This document shows positions 1 through 6,524 of a stretch of 7,783 nt of DNA, one piece after another. Source of the DNA: Methyloprofundus sp. (GTDB lineage: Bacteria > Pseudomonadota > Gammaproteobacteria > Methylococcales > Methylomonadaceae); NCBI GenBank assembly GCA_030636485.1, contig DAOVWV010000062.1, positions 1 to 7,783 of the forward strand. Reading direction: 5' to 3'. The notes below the pieces were generated by a model. That model saw nothing but the letters and a program-made list of their open reading frames with translations, made no database searches and was not told where the DNA came from. Each line of letters starts with the position of its first letter. Within the stretch, counting starts at the first letter, position 1. Position numbers and translations under genes: made by a program.

Positions 1-710
1 GGTTCACGTTGCAGTTGTATTTTTGCCTGTTCAAAATGATTGCTGTACAAATGACAGTCACCGATTGAGATAATAATGTCACCCACATCCAGATCACACT
101 GCTGTGCAATCATATGCGTAAAAATTGCCAGACTACAGGTGTTATAGGGGTTACCTAAAAACAGGTCATTACTTCTGATATACAAAGAGCCACTTAATTT
201 CCCATCTGCCACATACCATTGGTAGAGCAAATGACAAGGGGGTAAGGCCATTTTTCCATTGGCTACGTTTTCCTGGGGAGACTTGGTTTCATCCGGTAAA
301 TCAGCAACATTCCAGCCACTGATAATATGTCGCCGACTATCAGGGTTGTTTTTTATACCAGCGATTAAAGCGGATATCTGGTCGTAACTTTCCCCTTCCA
401 GCCCTTTCCAGTTTCGCCATTGTGCACCATAAACAGGGCCTAATTCTCCTGTGTCTGTCGCCCATTCATTCCAGATTGAGACACCATTATCCTGTAAGTA
501 TTTAATATTGGTATCGCCTTTTAAAAACCATAGCAGCTCATGAATAATGGATTTAGTATGCAATTTTTTGGTAGTCACTAAAGGCAGACCATCTTGCAGA
601 TTAAAGCGTATCTGACGGCCAAAAAGTGATTTTGTACCGGTACCGGTACGGTCACCTTTTAAACTGCCGTTGGTAAGAGTTTCTTCAAGTAATTCGAGGT
701 ATTGTTTCAT
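1..710 (-). CDS. thyA: Thymidylate synthase, 3' end cut off by window edge
   Basis: Makes dTMP from dUMP using 5,10-methylenetetrahydrofolate, in the cytoplasm. I translated this strand by hand: 236 codons run without a stop from the ATG at 710-708 to the window edge. The N-terminus [12 protein letters not shown] is nearly that of E. coli ThyA. Visible family motifs are DRTGTGT (residues 20-26, phosphate-binding Arg), [33 protein letters not shown] (second Arg pair), PPCHLLYQ with catalytic Cys159, [12 protein letters not shown] (dUMP-binding Arg, Asp and Asn) and GDCHLYSNH. Roughly the last 40 residues lie outside the window. Compared with E. coli, about 13 residues are inserted just before the catalytic Cys (about 139-151). 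It follows the lipase gene in the same direction by 49 bases and has no clear Shine-Dalgarno sequence, only an A-rich leader. Family assignment is near certain. Confidence 0.97.
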   Translation of the reverse strand, partial: MKQYLELLEETLTNGSLKGDRTGTGTKSLFGRQIRFNLQDGLPLVTTKKLHTKSIIHELLWFLKGDTNIKYLQDNGVSIWNEWATDTGELGPVYGAQWRNWKGLEGESYDQISALIAGIKNNPDSRRHIISGWNVADLPDETKSPQENVANGKMALPPCHLLYQWYVADGKLSGSLYIRSNDLFLGNPYNTCSLAIFTHMIAQQCDLDVGDIIISIGDCHLYSNHFEQAKIQLQRE

Positions 711-759
711 TTTTTTATCTATAGGTGGGTAGATGAGTCGCTTCAGCCCACTGTTTTAA

Positions 760-1611
760 TTATTGTCCTAGATTTGCTAGTTCACCTGAGTGCACTGCCT
801 CACGAAAAATATAGTCTATATAGCGAGTAATGGCATGATCACTTAAATGATCGATTTCTTTATTCTTTAGGCCTAAAACAAGCCCTTTCCACATATCTTT
901 ATTACGTTGTACTCTCGTCAAGGTCTTGATACGGCCTTCTGAATCAAGATATATTTCTGTTCCACAATGTCGGTATCCCATCCAGGTGGGCGGTGATCGA
1001 GTAACGATATCATTATTATTAACCCAGCGTATATAATCAACCTTTGCGTGATTGATATAACGCTTATTACCGACACGTGGGCTACCGAAAGTCTGTATTT
1101 GTTGCGGTGATGAGTTGATCGTTGAAAGCAAGCAACGCCCCGCACAAATGGTCGCCATTGCCCCGCCAAGAGAATGCCCTGTAAACCACAGGTTTTTAGT
1201 ATTCTGAGCCAGTTTTTTTTCCATCATAGGCCAAAGGTCATCAACTTCTTTTTTAAAGCCGCGATGCACTTTACCAACGGTTTCGGCCAAATCCTGTACT
1301 GCATTAATATCCGCCTTAAGATCATTCCATTCATCAGCTTCAGTGCCTCTACAGGCAATCACAATATCCTTATGATTGGCAAAGGCATAAGCTTGAGTAC
1401 CCTCTTTATCAAAAAAATCAGTTTCTGTGAAACCCAGTTGTACGGCTGCACGGATTGCCTGCTCCGGTGGTAAATAAGCAATCATGGATAGTTCAGCAAA
1501 CAATAAGGAACGCAATAGCTTTGACGTTTGAGCAATATCCTCGTTGGTTTTTGAACGCAATGGCGGCTGACCAATATTTGCCTGCTCAATAGTTTGCTGA
1601 GTTAAATCCAT
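760..1611 (-). CDS. Class 3 lipase-like alpha/beta hydrolase
   Basis: Predicted serine ester hydrolase of the fungal-lipase-like family (Lipase_3); the substrate is unknown. The 283-residue protein has the nucleophile elbow GHSLGG (Ser147), an upstream CRGTE segment matching the oxyanion-strand motif, HRGF at 116-119, the FGSPRVGN strand, a likely catalytic Asp201 in NNDIVTR and a likely catalytic His259 in HLSDHAITRYI. No signal peptide or membrane segment is visible, so it may act in the cytoplasm or leave by a non-Sec route. I chose the ATG at 1611. A TTG at 1644 would add 11 residues, but a good promoter (1651-1679) puts the transcription start at about that TTG, and a weak GAGA lies 9-12 bases before the ATG. 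thyA follows 49 bases downstream and may be cotranscribed. Phospholipase, acylglycerol lipase or feruloyl esterase activity cannot be told apart here. Confidence 0.9.
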   Translation of the reverse strand: MDLTQQTIEQANIGQPPLRSKTNEDIAQTSKLLRSLLFAELSMIAYLPPEQAIRAAVQLGFTETDFFDKEGTQAYAFANHKDIVIACRGTEADEWNDLKADINAVQDLAETVGKVHRGFKKEVDDLWPMMEKKLAQNTKNLWFTGHSLGGAMATICAGRCLLSTINSSPQQIQTFGSPRVGNKRYINHAKVDYIRWVNNNDIVTRSPPTWMGYRHCGTEIYLDSEGRIKTLTRVQRNKDMWKGLVLGLKNKEIDHLSDHAITRYIDYIFREAVHSGELANLGQ

Positions 1612-1650
1612 GGTATATTTCTCATTGGGTCTAAAAAGATACAACCGTTA

Positions 1651-1679
1651 ATTTTTCCTTAAAGGCTATTAAATGTCAA
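1651..1679 (-). promoter_or_regulatory. Putative sigma-70 promoter of the lipase-thyA unit
   Basis: On the minus strand a perfect TTGACA (1679-1674) is followed after exactly 17 bases by AAAAAT (1656-1651), a 4/6 match to TATAAT. Transcription would start near 1644, giving a leader of about 33 bases before the ATG at 1611. The -35 is excellent and the -10 mediocre. This is an inference from consensus only. Confidence 0.55.
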
Positions 1680-1748
1680 CTCGTCTGTAATTAAAGAGAA
1701 TACTTTGTAACTTCTCATTACCCACTGGCATTTGAGCCATGAAGAATC

Positions 1749-1823
1749 CGTCATTCCTGCATGCCGTTAGCAGGACTCTCTGTGTTAATAGTAGATCCCC
1801 GCTAACGGCATGCGGGGATGACG
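1749..1823. repeat. Pair of inverted REP-like palindromes (BIME-like)
   Basis: Two imperfect copies of one element of about 33 bases face each other across a short spacer (1781-1790). The right copy (1791-1823) begins with GTAG and forms a hairpin: ATCCCCGC (1795-1802), a nine-base loop TAACGGCAT, then GCGGGGAT (1812-1819), ending in GACG. The left copy, on the other strand, has stem TCCTGC (1755-1760), the same nine-base loop in complement, and GCAGGA (1770-1775). Where the copies differ in the stem (TCCTGC against CCCCGC), both arms have changed together so pairing is kept. A GTAG foot plus hairpin, arranged as an inverted pair, is the hallmark of REP sequences mobilised by REP-associated tyrosine transposases (RAYT). 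No such transposase lies in the window. The pair could also fold into one long hairpin. Confidence 0.75.
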
Positions 1824-1937
1824 AGAAGTGTAATATTTTGATACTCCAGAATGCCCCTATACACGGAAACACGCCCCATTCAGACCTATTTCCTTATATA
1901 ATAGAAACACTTCCCTCTTATATCTCAATTTTATATA

Positions 1938-1965
1938 TTGCTTTAACTCTGTAGGCCGTTATAGA
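1938..1965 (+). promoter_or_regulatory. Putative sigma-70 promoter for the DUF2092 gene block
   Basis: TTGCTT (1938-1943) and TATAGA (1960-1965) are 16 bases apart in an AT-rich stretch. A start near 1972 would leave a leader of about 30 bases carrying the AGAGGA ribosome-binding site (1990-1995). The hexamers match only partly, so this is a tentative call. Confidence 0.35.
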
Positions 1966-2000
1966 ATGCAATGCTTAGCCACTCACAATAGAGGATAAAA

Positions 2001-2801
2001 ATGCCAAAAAAAAATGCTATAGGTCTGTTGCTGTCAGCTGGATTGATTGCTGGCTGTAGTTCAGTTGTTGCTGATAAACCTAGCAATGATACACAAAACC
2101 CAAGACTCACCGAAAATTCAATGGAAGAAAGAGCAACGGCTCTTCAGGCGATGTATGAGATGTCTAGCTACTTACGCTCATTAAAAAAATTCACTGTTAA
2201 AGCCGATGTTAGTTTTGATGAAGTATTGGCAAATAGGCAAAAAGTGCTACTCAGCAAAACAGTAGACATCCGCGTAGAAATGCCATCTAAATTATGGGCA
2301 AAAACCAGCACACAATACACCCAGCGTGAGTTCTATTTTGATGGCCAGACCTTTAGCCTGTATACACCGAGCTTAGGCTACTATGCATCAGTGGATATGC
2401 CGATGACGATTGGCCAGCTTGTGATACAAGCGAACAAAGATTATGACGTAGAAATTCCCATTGCCGATTTGTTTCTTTGGGGAACTAAAGCCGATAGTTC
2501 AGCCTATGTAAACGAAGCCATTATTATCGGTGTAGATCAGGTTAATGGCGTGAAATGTAATCAATTTGCATTTCGTGAGCCAGAGATAGACTGGCAAATT
2601 TGTATTCAACGTGATGGAACCCCCTTGCCACTTAAATTAGTCATCACCGAAAAAGACATTGCGACACAGCCTCAGCATATTTCTGTATTAACATGGAATA
2701 CGGCACCTGATTTGAGCGCCCAAAACTATACATTTAAAGCACATGAGGGTGATCAGAAAATTAACTTTCGCAAAGTAAAAATAGACATGCAAGGGAAATA
2801 A
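2001..2801 (+). CDS. DUF2092 family lipoprotein
   Basis: Predicted periplasm-facing lipoprotein of the DUF2092 family, whose function is unknown. The 266-residue protein starts with a charged MPKKN, a short hydrophobic stretch and a clean lipobox LIAGC, giving lipidated Cys19. Ser at +2 favours the outer membrane under the E. coli sorting rule. The family signature is clear in the second half: GVKCNQFAFREPEIDWQICI (183-202) and PLPLKLVITEKD (208-219), followed by a TW strand (231-232). Alternating polar and hydrophobic strands from about residue 64 onward suggest a beta-rich half-barrel such as the LolA/LolB-type fold; that comparison is from memory and unverified. The ATG has a good AGAGGA ribosome-binding site five bases upstream. 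It is the first gene of a tight block, four bases from the next one. Family membership is strong; the role is open. Confidence 0.88.
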   Translation: MPKKNAIGLLLSAGLIAGCSSVVADKPSNDTQNPRLTENSMEERATALQAMYEMSSYLRSLKKFTVKADVSFDEVLANRQKVLLSKTVDIRVEMPSKLWAKTSTQYTQREFYFDGQTFSLYTPSLGYYASVDMPMTIGQLVIQANKDYDVEIPIADLFLWGTKADSSAYVNEAIIIGVDQVNGVKCNQFAFREPEIDWQICIQRDGTPLPLKLVITEKDIATQPQHISVLTWNTAPDLSAQNYTFKAHEGDQKINFRKVKIDMQGK

Positions 2802-2805
2802 AGCG

Positions 2806-3240
2806 ATGATAACTAAACATAAAAAATCACTACAATTACTTATGCCGACACTGTCAGTGGCTTTAATGCTACTTGTCGCGCCACAGCAAGCAGACGCACG
2901 AAGAAATAATAATAGTCATAGAAATGTGAACCGCAACGTTAACCGAAACACCAATGTTAATGTCAATCGTAATAAAAATGTTAACGTCAATGTGAATGTC
3001 GATAGACATCATGGTTGCTGTAATCACGGCTATTACCACCCTGTTGCAACAGGCCTTGCCGTCGGTGCGGCTGTTGCAGTCACCGCTGCGGTTATCGGCT
3101 CGATAGTGAATACCTTGCCATCAGGGTGTAGCACCATCATGAGAGGCGGCATAGCCTATCAGCAATGTGGTTCAGTCTGGTATCAGCCGCAATATGCCGG
3201 TAATAATGTGACCTATGTGGTCATTCAACAGCCTTATTAA
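2806..3240 (+). CDS. Small exported protein with alternating Asn repeat
   Basis: Not assigned to any characterised family. The 144 residues divide into: a signal peptide (1-31, cleavage probably after ADA); a strict alternating stretch from residue 40 to 66 in which every second residue is Asn (13 Asn, then Asp66) and the others are Val, Arg, Thr or Lys; a His/Cys-rich patch HHGCCNHGYYH (68-78); a hydrophobic Gly/Ala/Val segment (82-103) that could cross or insert into a membrane; and a C-terminal unit with Cys108, Cys121 and YQQCGSVWYQPQY, ending in a short beta-like tail. Its ribosome-binding site AAGGGA (2791-2796) lies inside the end of the DUF2092 gene, which suggests translational coupling. 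A surface or envelope-anchored role, perhaps with metal binding, is only inference. Confidence 0.82.
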   Translation: MITKHKKSLQLLMPTLSVALMLLVAPQQADARRNNNSHRNVNRNVNRNTNVNVNRNKNVNVNVNVDRHHGCCNHGYYHPVATGLAVGAAVAVTAAVIGSIVNTLPSGCSTIMRGGIAYQQCGSVWYQPQYAGNNVTYVVIQQPY

Positions 3241-3298
3241 AGAGCAGCTTTACGTACTTCGATAGATATACTTCGCCTAATAACAAAGAAGCCAGGAA

Positions 3299-4135
3299 AT
3301 GACAGCAACGCTATTAATATTACTTAAACTATCAGTCGTCGCTTTATTACTGGCGATTGGTATGCTTTCTACAAAGAAAGAGATGAGCTACCTTTGGCAG
3401 CGACCTAAATTATTATTGCGCTCATTACTCGCCATGTATATTTTAGTGCCTCTGGCAGCCATTATATTTGTTTCCCTATTACCCTTGGCGGATGATTTAA
3501 AACTGGCGGTTTTTGTACTGGCTATTTCAGCGGGTGCCCCCTTATTGCCCAAAAAGCTCATGGGCTTAGGCTCGGATGACTATGTTTTAAGTCTCGTGGT
3601 CACCGCTTCGGTACTGGCTATTTTTACCGTTCCTGCCTGGTCGGCTGCCTTAGGCCCTCTATTCGGCAGGCAATCACAGCTTGCGCCTCTTGAAGTCGCT
3701 TGGTTAATTTCAAAGTCATTTTTAGTACCCTTGGTATGTGGAATGATGCTACGTCATTTTTTCCCCCATCATGCTGAATCTATTGCAGATAAAATTTTAA
3801 TCATGGCTGGCATGGTACTTACCGCGTCTGCCTTGGTTTTACTGGCAACTCACTGGCAATTATTGGTAACAGCAGGCTGGCTGGCATTATTGGCTTTATC
3901 TGGCTTAACTCTGGTTTCATTGATTATTGGGCACTTAATGGGAGGAGAAGAACCCGGTGAGCGTACTGCACTGGCAGTCTCTTGTGCAACCCGGCATTTG
4001 GGCTTGGCGATACTGGTTGCAGCAGCAGTCCCAGGACCTAAAACAGCGGTATTTATTGCGGCCTATATTGTCGCATCAGCGATTGTTGCCATTCCTTATT
4101 TACAATGGCAAAGAAGAATTAATGTAGCTGCATAA
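3299..4135 (+). CDS. SBF/BASS-like membrane transporter
   Basis: Predicted inner-membrane transporter related to the bile acid:sodium symporter (BASS, SBF-like) family; the solute is unknown, plausibly an organic anion. The 278 residues contain eight or nine hydrophobic segments (about 3-22, 38-61, 68-86, 95-118, 134-152, 164-184, 188-213, 226-244 and 247-267). Polar breaks lie where family crossing helices are expected: the SAGAPLLPKK region (77-86) and ERTALAVSCATRHLGLAI (221-238), the latter resembling the ATRHxGLA segment of one SBF subgroup. The Glu-rich sodium-site motif of well-studied bile acid transporters is not evident, so ion coupling is uncertain. The start is the first ATG after the upstream stop. 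AGGA lies only one base before it, so initiation may depend on an AAGAAG slightly further upstream or be weak. The gap to the previous gene is 58 bases. Confidence 0.82.
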   Translation: MTATLLILLKLSVVALLLAIGMLSTKKEMSYLWQRPKLLLRSLLAMYILVPLAAIIFVSLLPLADDLKLAVFVLAISAGAPLLPKKLMGLGSDDYVLSLVVTASVLAIFTVPAWSAALGPLFGRQSQLAPLEVAWLISKSFLVPLVCGMMLRHFFPHHAESIADKILIMAGMVLTASALVLLATHWQLLVTAGWLALLALSGLTLVSLIIGHLMGGEEPGERTALAVSCATRHLGLAILVAAAVPGPKTAVFIAAYIVASAIVAIPYLQWQRRINVAA

Positions 4136-4169
4136 TTTTTTTAATTTTAATAAAAACAGGTGAAATAAG

Positions 4170-4445
4170 ATGAAATTTAAAGGCTTTATAGCGCTCACTC
4201 TAGTATTGGTCTTGGGTCATTCAAACGGTTTTGCAGGTGCGCTAGACCCAGATTGTGATGCTGGCGATGCAGCCAAAAGCACCGCAATGAAAGCAACTGT
4301 AGGTGTCGGCGGCCGATGTACACCAGCAGAAGCGGCCAAGGATATGACTAAAGAGGCCGTGGGTATTGAAGATAAAGGCCCGCTTAACAAAAATAAAAAA
4401 GATCAAAGTCTTGCCAGAAAGGCGACGAAAAAAGCGCTGGATTGA
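4170..4445 (+). CDS. Small exported protein of unknown function
   Basis: I recognise no characterised family. The 91-residue product has a signal peptide (MKFKGFIALTLVLVLGHSNGFA, in all about 22 residues, cleavage probably after FA) and a mature part of about 69 residues. Two Cys (29 and 50) bracket an Ala/Lys-rich segment with KATVGVGGRC (41-50) and PAEAAKD (52-58) and could form a disulfide. The C-terminal third is strongly basic and hydrophilic (KNKKDQSLARKATKKALD). The ribosome-binding site AGGTGA (4158-4163) sits six bases before the ATG. The gene lies 34 bases after the transporter and 22 before the DUF6524 gene, so it is probably cotranscribed with both. Good start signals and an export signal make it a real gene rather than a chance frame. 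Confidence 0.8.
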   Translation: MKFKGFIALTLVLVLGHSNGFAGALDPDCDAGDAAKSTAMKATVGVGGRCTPAEAAKDMTKEAVGIEDKGPLNKNKKDQSLARKATKKALD

Positions 4446-4467
4446 TAACTCTATAAATAGCATAAAT

Positions 4468-4902
4468 ATGAATCAATTTAATTTTTTAAGCTTTACACTT
4501 CGTTTCCTGGCAGCAGCAACCGTTGTGTTATTGACTTATAACCCGAGTGGTTATTCGTATTTTCACTGGGTTCAAGACTCACTGGCAAGTACAGGTACAG
4601 GCTTTGGTGCTGAACAGGCATTTGCGGGAGTCGTTATAGTCATTGGCTGGACGATTTTAATAGCGTCTACTCTGAAGGCTTTGGGCGCTCTTGGCTTAAT
4701 CCTGGCTTCTGCCTTTATTGGAACCTTTGTATGGCTTATAACCAGCTATGGTATTTTTGACGTTGAATCATCGACTGCAATTACCTGGACTGCACTGATT
4801 AGTCTTTCTGCGCTATTAACCATTGGCATGTCATGGTCACATATTCGTAGACGACTAAGCGGCCAGGTTGATGTAGATGATGTGCATGACTTTCAGGATT
4901 AG
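4468..4902 (+). CDS. DUF6524 family four-helix membrane protein
   Basis: A 144-residue inner-membrane protein that I match to DUF6524, which has no known function. Hydrophobic segments lie at about 10-24, 50-67, 72-95 and 103-121. Features I take as conserved in the family are LTYNPSGYSYFHW (22-34) after the first helix, IGWTILIASTLKALG (59-73) and the C-terminal GMSWSHIRRRLSGQVDVDD (120-138), whose basic cluster followed by acidic residues should face the cytoplasm. The frame stays open back to an ATG at 4366, but that start lies inside the preceding gene and would add 34 basic residues not expected in this family. The ATG at 4468 puts the conserved part at the N-terminus. No Shine-Dalgarno sequence precedes it, so translation may depend on the gene 22 bases upstream. 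Confidence 0.82.
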   Translation: MNQFNFLSFTLRFLAAATVVLLTYNPSGYSYFHWVQDSLASTGTGFGAEQAFAGVVIVIGWTILIASTLKALGALGLILASAFIGTFVWLITSYGIFDVESSTAITWTALISLSALLTIGMSWSHIRRRLSGQVDVDDVHDFQD

Positions 4903-5075
4903 AGCATTATAGAATTTATATTGCCATCCTTTCCCCCACGTCTCAGTCCATTTTAGTCTGCGACTTTTCCTGAGTATCAGGATAATTTATAAGTATTTCT
5001 AATCTTTCTGGCATAAATTCCTAGCGTATTTTCTGTCGGAATATTTCAGCTTTTAACTCCAAGGAGTTTCTTATA
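4903..5075. other. Intergenic region upstream of the channel gene
   Basis: This 173-base gap holds a small hairpin, TCCTGA/TCAGGA with a three-base GTA loop (4968-4982), followed by TAATTTATAA rather than a run of T. It could be a weak end of the five-gene block or chance. AT-rich sequence after it could contain a promoter, but I find no convincing -35/-10 pair. The only firm signal is AAGGAG (5061-5066) before the channel gene. Confidence 0.4.
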
Positions 5076-6509
5076 GTGTTTTCTTTTGTTAAACCGCTCG
5101 TTTTAATCTTTTCAATGCTGCTGATGATGAATGCAGCCCCCATTTTTGCCCATGCATCAGGTGGGAGCCACACCTCAATAAGTAGCACAAACCCACAAAT
5201 ATCGCTTGATGAACTTGATATCATCATGGCACCGTTAACGGTGGATGAATTAAAAGCCGAAGCCGATGGCTGGCTTAAGCTGATTAAGACCTCGGCACAT
5301 AAGGTGGCAGATGCTAAGTTACGTATTAAAACGCTGGATCAGCGGGAAATAAAGGCTAAGGAAGCGCAGAAAGCAAGCAGCGCAGAAAAAGCAGGTGCCG
5401 GGAAAGACTTAGCTATGGAAAAACTGACCAATCTGCGTGCCATACGAACTGGCGAGATTGATCGCTTGAATGTTGTCTTGCTACGCATCAACCAAAAAAT
5501 AGGTCTCGCTGAAAAAGGTGTAGAAAAGGAGGATGTACTCGTTTACCGCCGCTATAGTGATGCGGTGGGTGGCATTAAGCTAGATACCTCTGATGCGGAG
5601 AGTGCATTTTCCAGTATGAAGGGCTGGCTTACCTCCAGAGAAGGGGGTGTACGCTGGGGATTCAATATTGTGACTTTCCTGCTTATTATGCTTGTCTCCT
5701 GGATACTAGCCCGCACACTAAGTGGAGCAGCTCGCCATGCACTCGTGCTGGCCAATAGCCAATCCAAACTACTGACTGACTTTCTGGTCAGTATGACTTA
5801 CCGAACGGTCATGATTATCGGTATTATCCTTGCTCTTTCTGCTCTGGAAGTGGATATGGGGCCCTTACTCGCTGTTATTGGTGCGGCCGGTTTTGTGATT
5901 GCCTTTGCCCTGCAAAGTACCCTGAGTAACTTTGCCAGCGGTATCATGATCATGATTTATCGCCCTTTTGATGTTGGCGATGTGGTTGAAATAGCTGGTA
6001 TTAACGGCAAGGTTAGCTCACTTAATCTGGTCTCTACAACGATCACAACCTTTGATAACAAGCGCATGATCGTGCCTAATAACGAAATCTGGGGCAATAC
6101 CATTACCAATGCTTCTGCCAGTAAAGAGCGCCGCGTCGATATGGTATTTGGCATCGGTTATAGTGATGATATTGATCATGCCATGAAGGTGTTGGAAGAG
6201 ATTGTTAGCGAGCATCCACTCACATTGGCAATCCCTGAAGCTGTTATTCAGTTACATGAATTGGCTGATTCTTCGGTTAACTTTATTTGTCGTCCGTGGG
6301 TCAGAACGCCTGACTACTGGACAGTGTACTGGGATATTACGCGCAATGTTAAGGTTCGTTTCGATGCTGAAGGCTTATCGATTCCTTATCCACAACAAGA
6401 CCTGCATATTTATCAGGAGCAACAGAGTATTGCACCGCCTATGGTAAATGCTGAGCAGGTTCATACCCATCATGATTCAGACCAGGTGAGTATGGAGGAT
6501 CCCGAGTAA
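5076..6509 (+). CDS. MscS-type mechanosensitive channel with periplasmic coiled-coil domain
   Basis: Predicted inner-membrane channel opened by membrane tension, releasing solutes on osmotic downshock. The 477 residues show a signal peptide (1-25 or so), then a mostly helical, charged exported region with likely coiled coil (about 55-160). Membrane segments follow at about 193-213, 238-258 and 264-295. The last contains the pore helix AVIGAAGFVIAFALQSTLSNFASG, then RPFDVGD (296-302), the beta domain with TTFDNKRMIVPNNEIWGNTITN (324-345) and the alpha/beta domain ending in IPYPQQDLHI (436-445). A 30-residue hydrophilic tail rich in His, Asp and Glu follows. The core matches MscS; the exported N-terminal domain makes it longer than the roughly 286-residue E. 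coli MscS. The start is GTG, supported by AAGGAG (5061-5066) nine bases upstream. Channel family is certain; gating preference is unknown. Confidence 0.94.
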   Translation: MFSFVKPLVLIFSMLLMMNAAPIFAHASGGSHTSISSTNPQISLDELDIIMAPLTVDELKAEADGWLKLIKTSAHKVADAKLRIKTLDQREIKAKEAQKASSAEKAGAGKDLAMEKLTNLRAIRTGEIDRLNVVLLRINQKIGLAEKGVEKEDVLVYRRYSDAVGGIKLDTSDAESAFSSMKGWLTSREGGVRWGFNIVTFLLIMLVSWILARTLSGAARHALVLANSQSKLLTDFLVSMTYRTVMIIGIILALSALEVDMGPLLAVIGAAGFVIAFALQSTLSNFASGIMIMIYRPFDVGDVVEIAGINGKVSSLNLVSTTITTFDNKRMIVPNNEIWGNTITNASASKERRVDMVFGIGYSDDIDHAMKVLEEIVSEHPLTLAIPEAVIQLHELADSSVNFICRPWVRTPDYWTVYWDITRNVKVRFDAEGLSIPYPQQDLHIYQEQQSIAPPMVNAEQVHTHHDSDQVSMEDPE

Positions 6510-6524
6510 TTATTTGTTCCCTCA

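Larger units (their letters stand above)
1612..2000. other. Divergent intergenic region
   Basis: This gap between the divergently transcribed lipase and DUF2092 genes holds the putative lipase promoter at its left end, the REP-like pair in the middle and an AT-rich stretch with a putative rightward promoter at its right end. Short open frames crossing the REP pair on both strands (for example 1739-1954 and 1669-1872) are read through the palindromes and have no ribosome-binding site. I see no gene here. Confidence 0.7.

Noticed and set aside
724..752. GTGGG/CCCAC pairing between lipase and thyA
   Set aside because: Only five pairs with a long loop and no T run, so not a convincing terminator.
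918..1473. Open frames on both strands (918-1169 minus, 1174-1473 plus) inside the lipase gene
   Set aside because: They overlap a gene with a clear catalytic triad, have no ribosome-binding site and give no recognisable protein.
1669..1954. Two overlapping open frames on opposite strands between lipase and DUF2092 genes
   Set aside because: Both run through the REP-like palindromes, which explains the mirrored frames; neither has start signals or a family match.
3246..3278. Short TACTTCG direct repeat before the transporter gene
   Set aside because: Two seven-base copies in a short AT-rich gap are expected by chance.
4242..4463. Minus-strand frame of 73 codons opposite the small exported protein gene
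   Set aside because: Antisense to a gene with good start and export signals, with no supporting signals of its own.
4366..4467. N-terminal extension of 34 residues on the DUF6524 protein
   Set aside because: It lies within the previous gene in another frame, is very basic, and the conserved family N-terminus begins at the ATG at 4468.
4968..4982. TCCTGA/TCAGGA hairpin as terminator of the five-gene block
   Set aside because: Six pairs with a tight loop and no T run; too weak to call as a terminator, so only mentioned under the intergenic region.
5552..6447. Several 65-81 codon frames on both strands within the channel gene
   Set aside because: All are shadows of the well-conserved MscS core.
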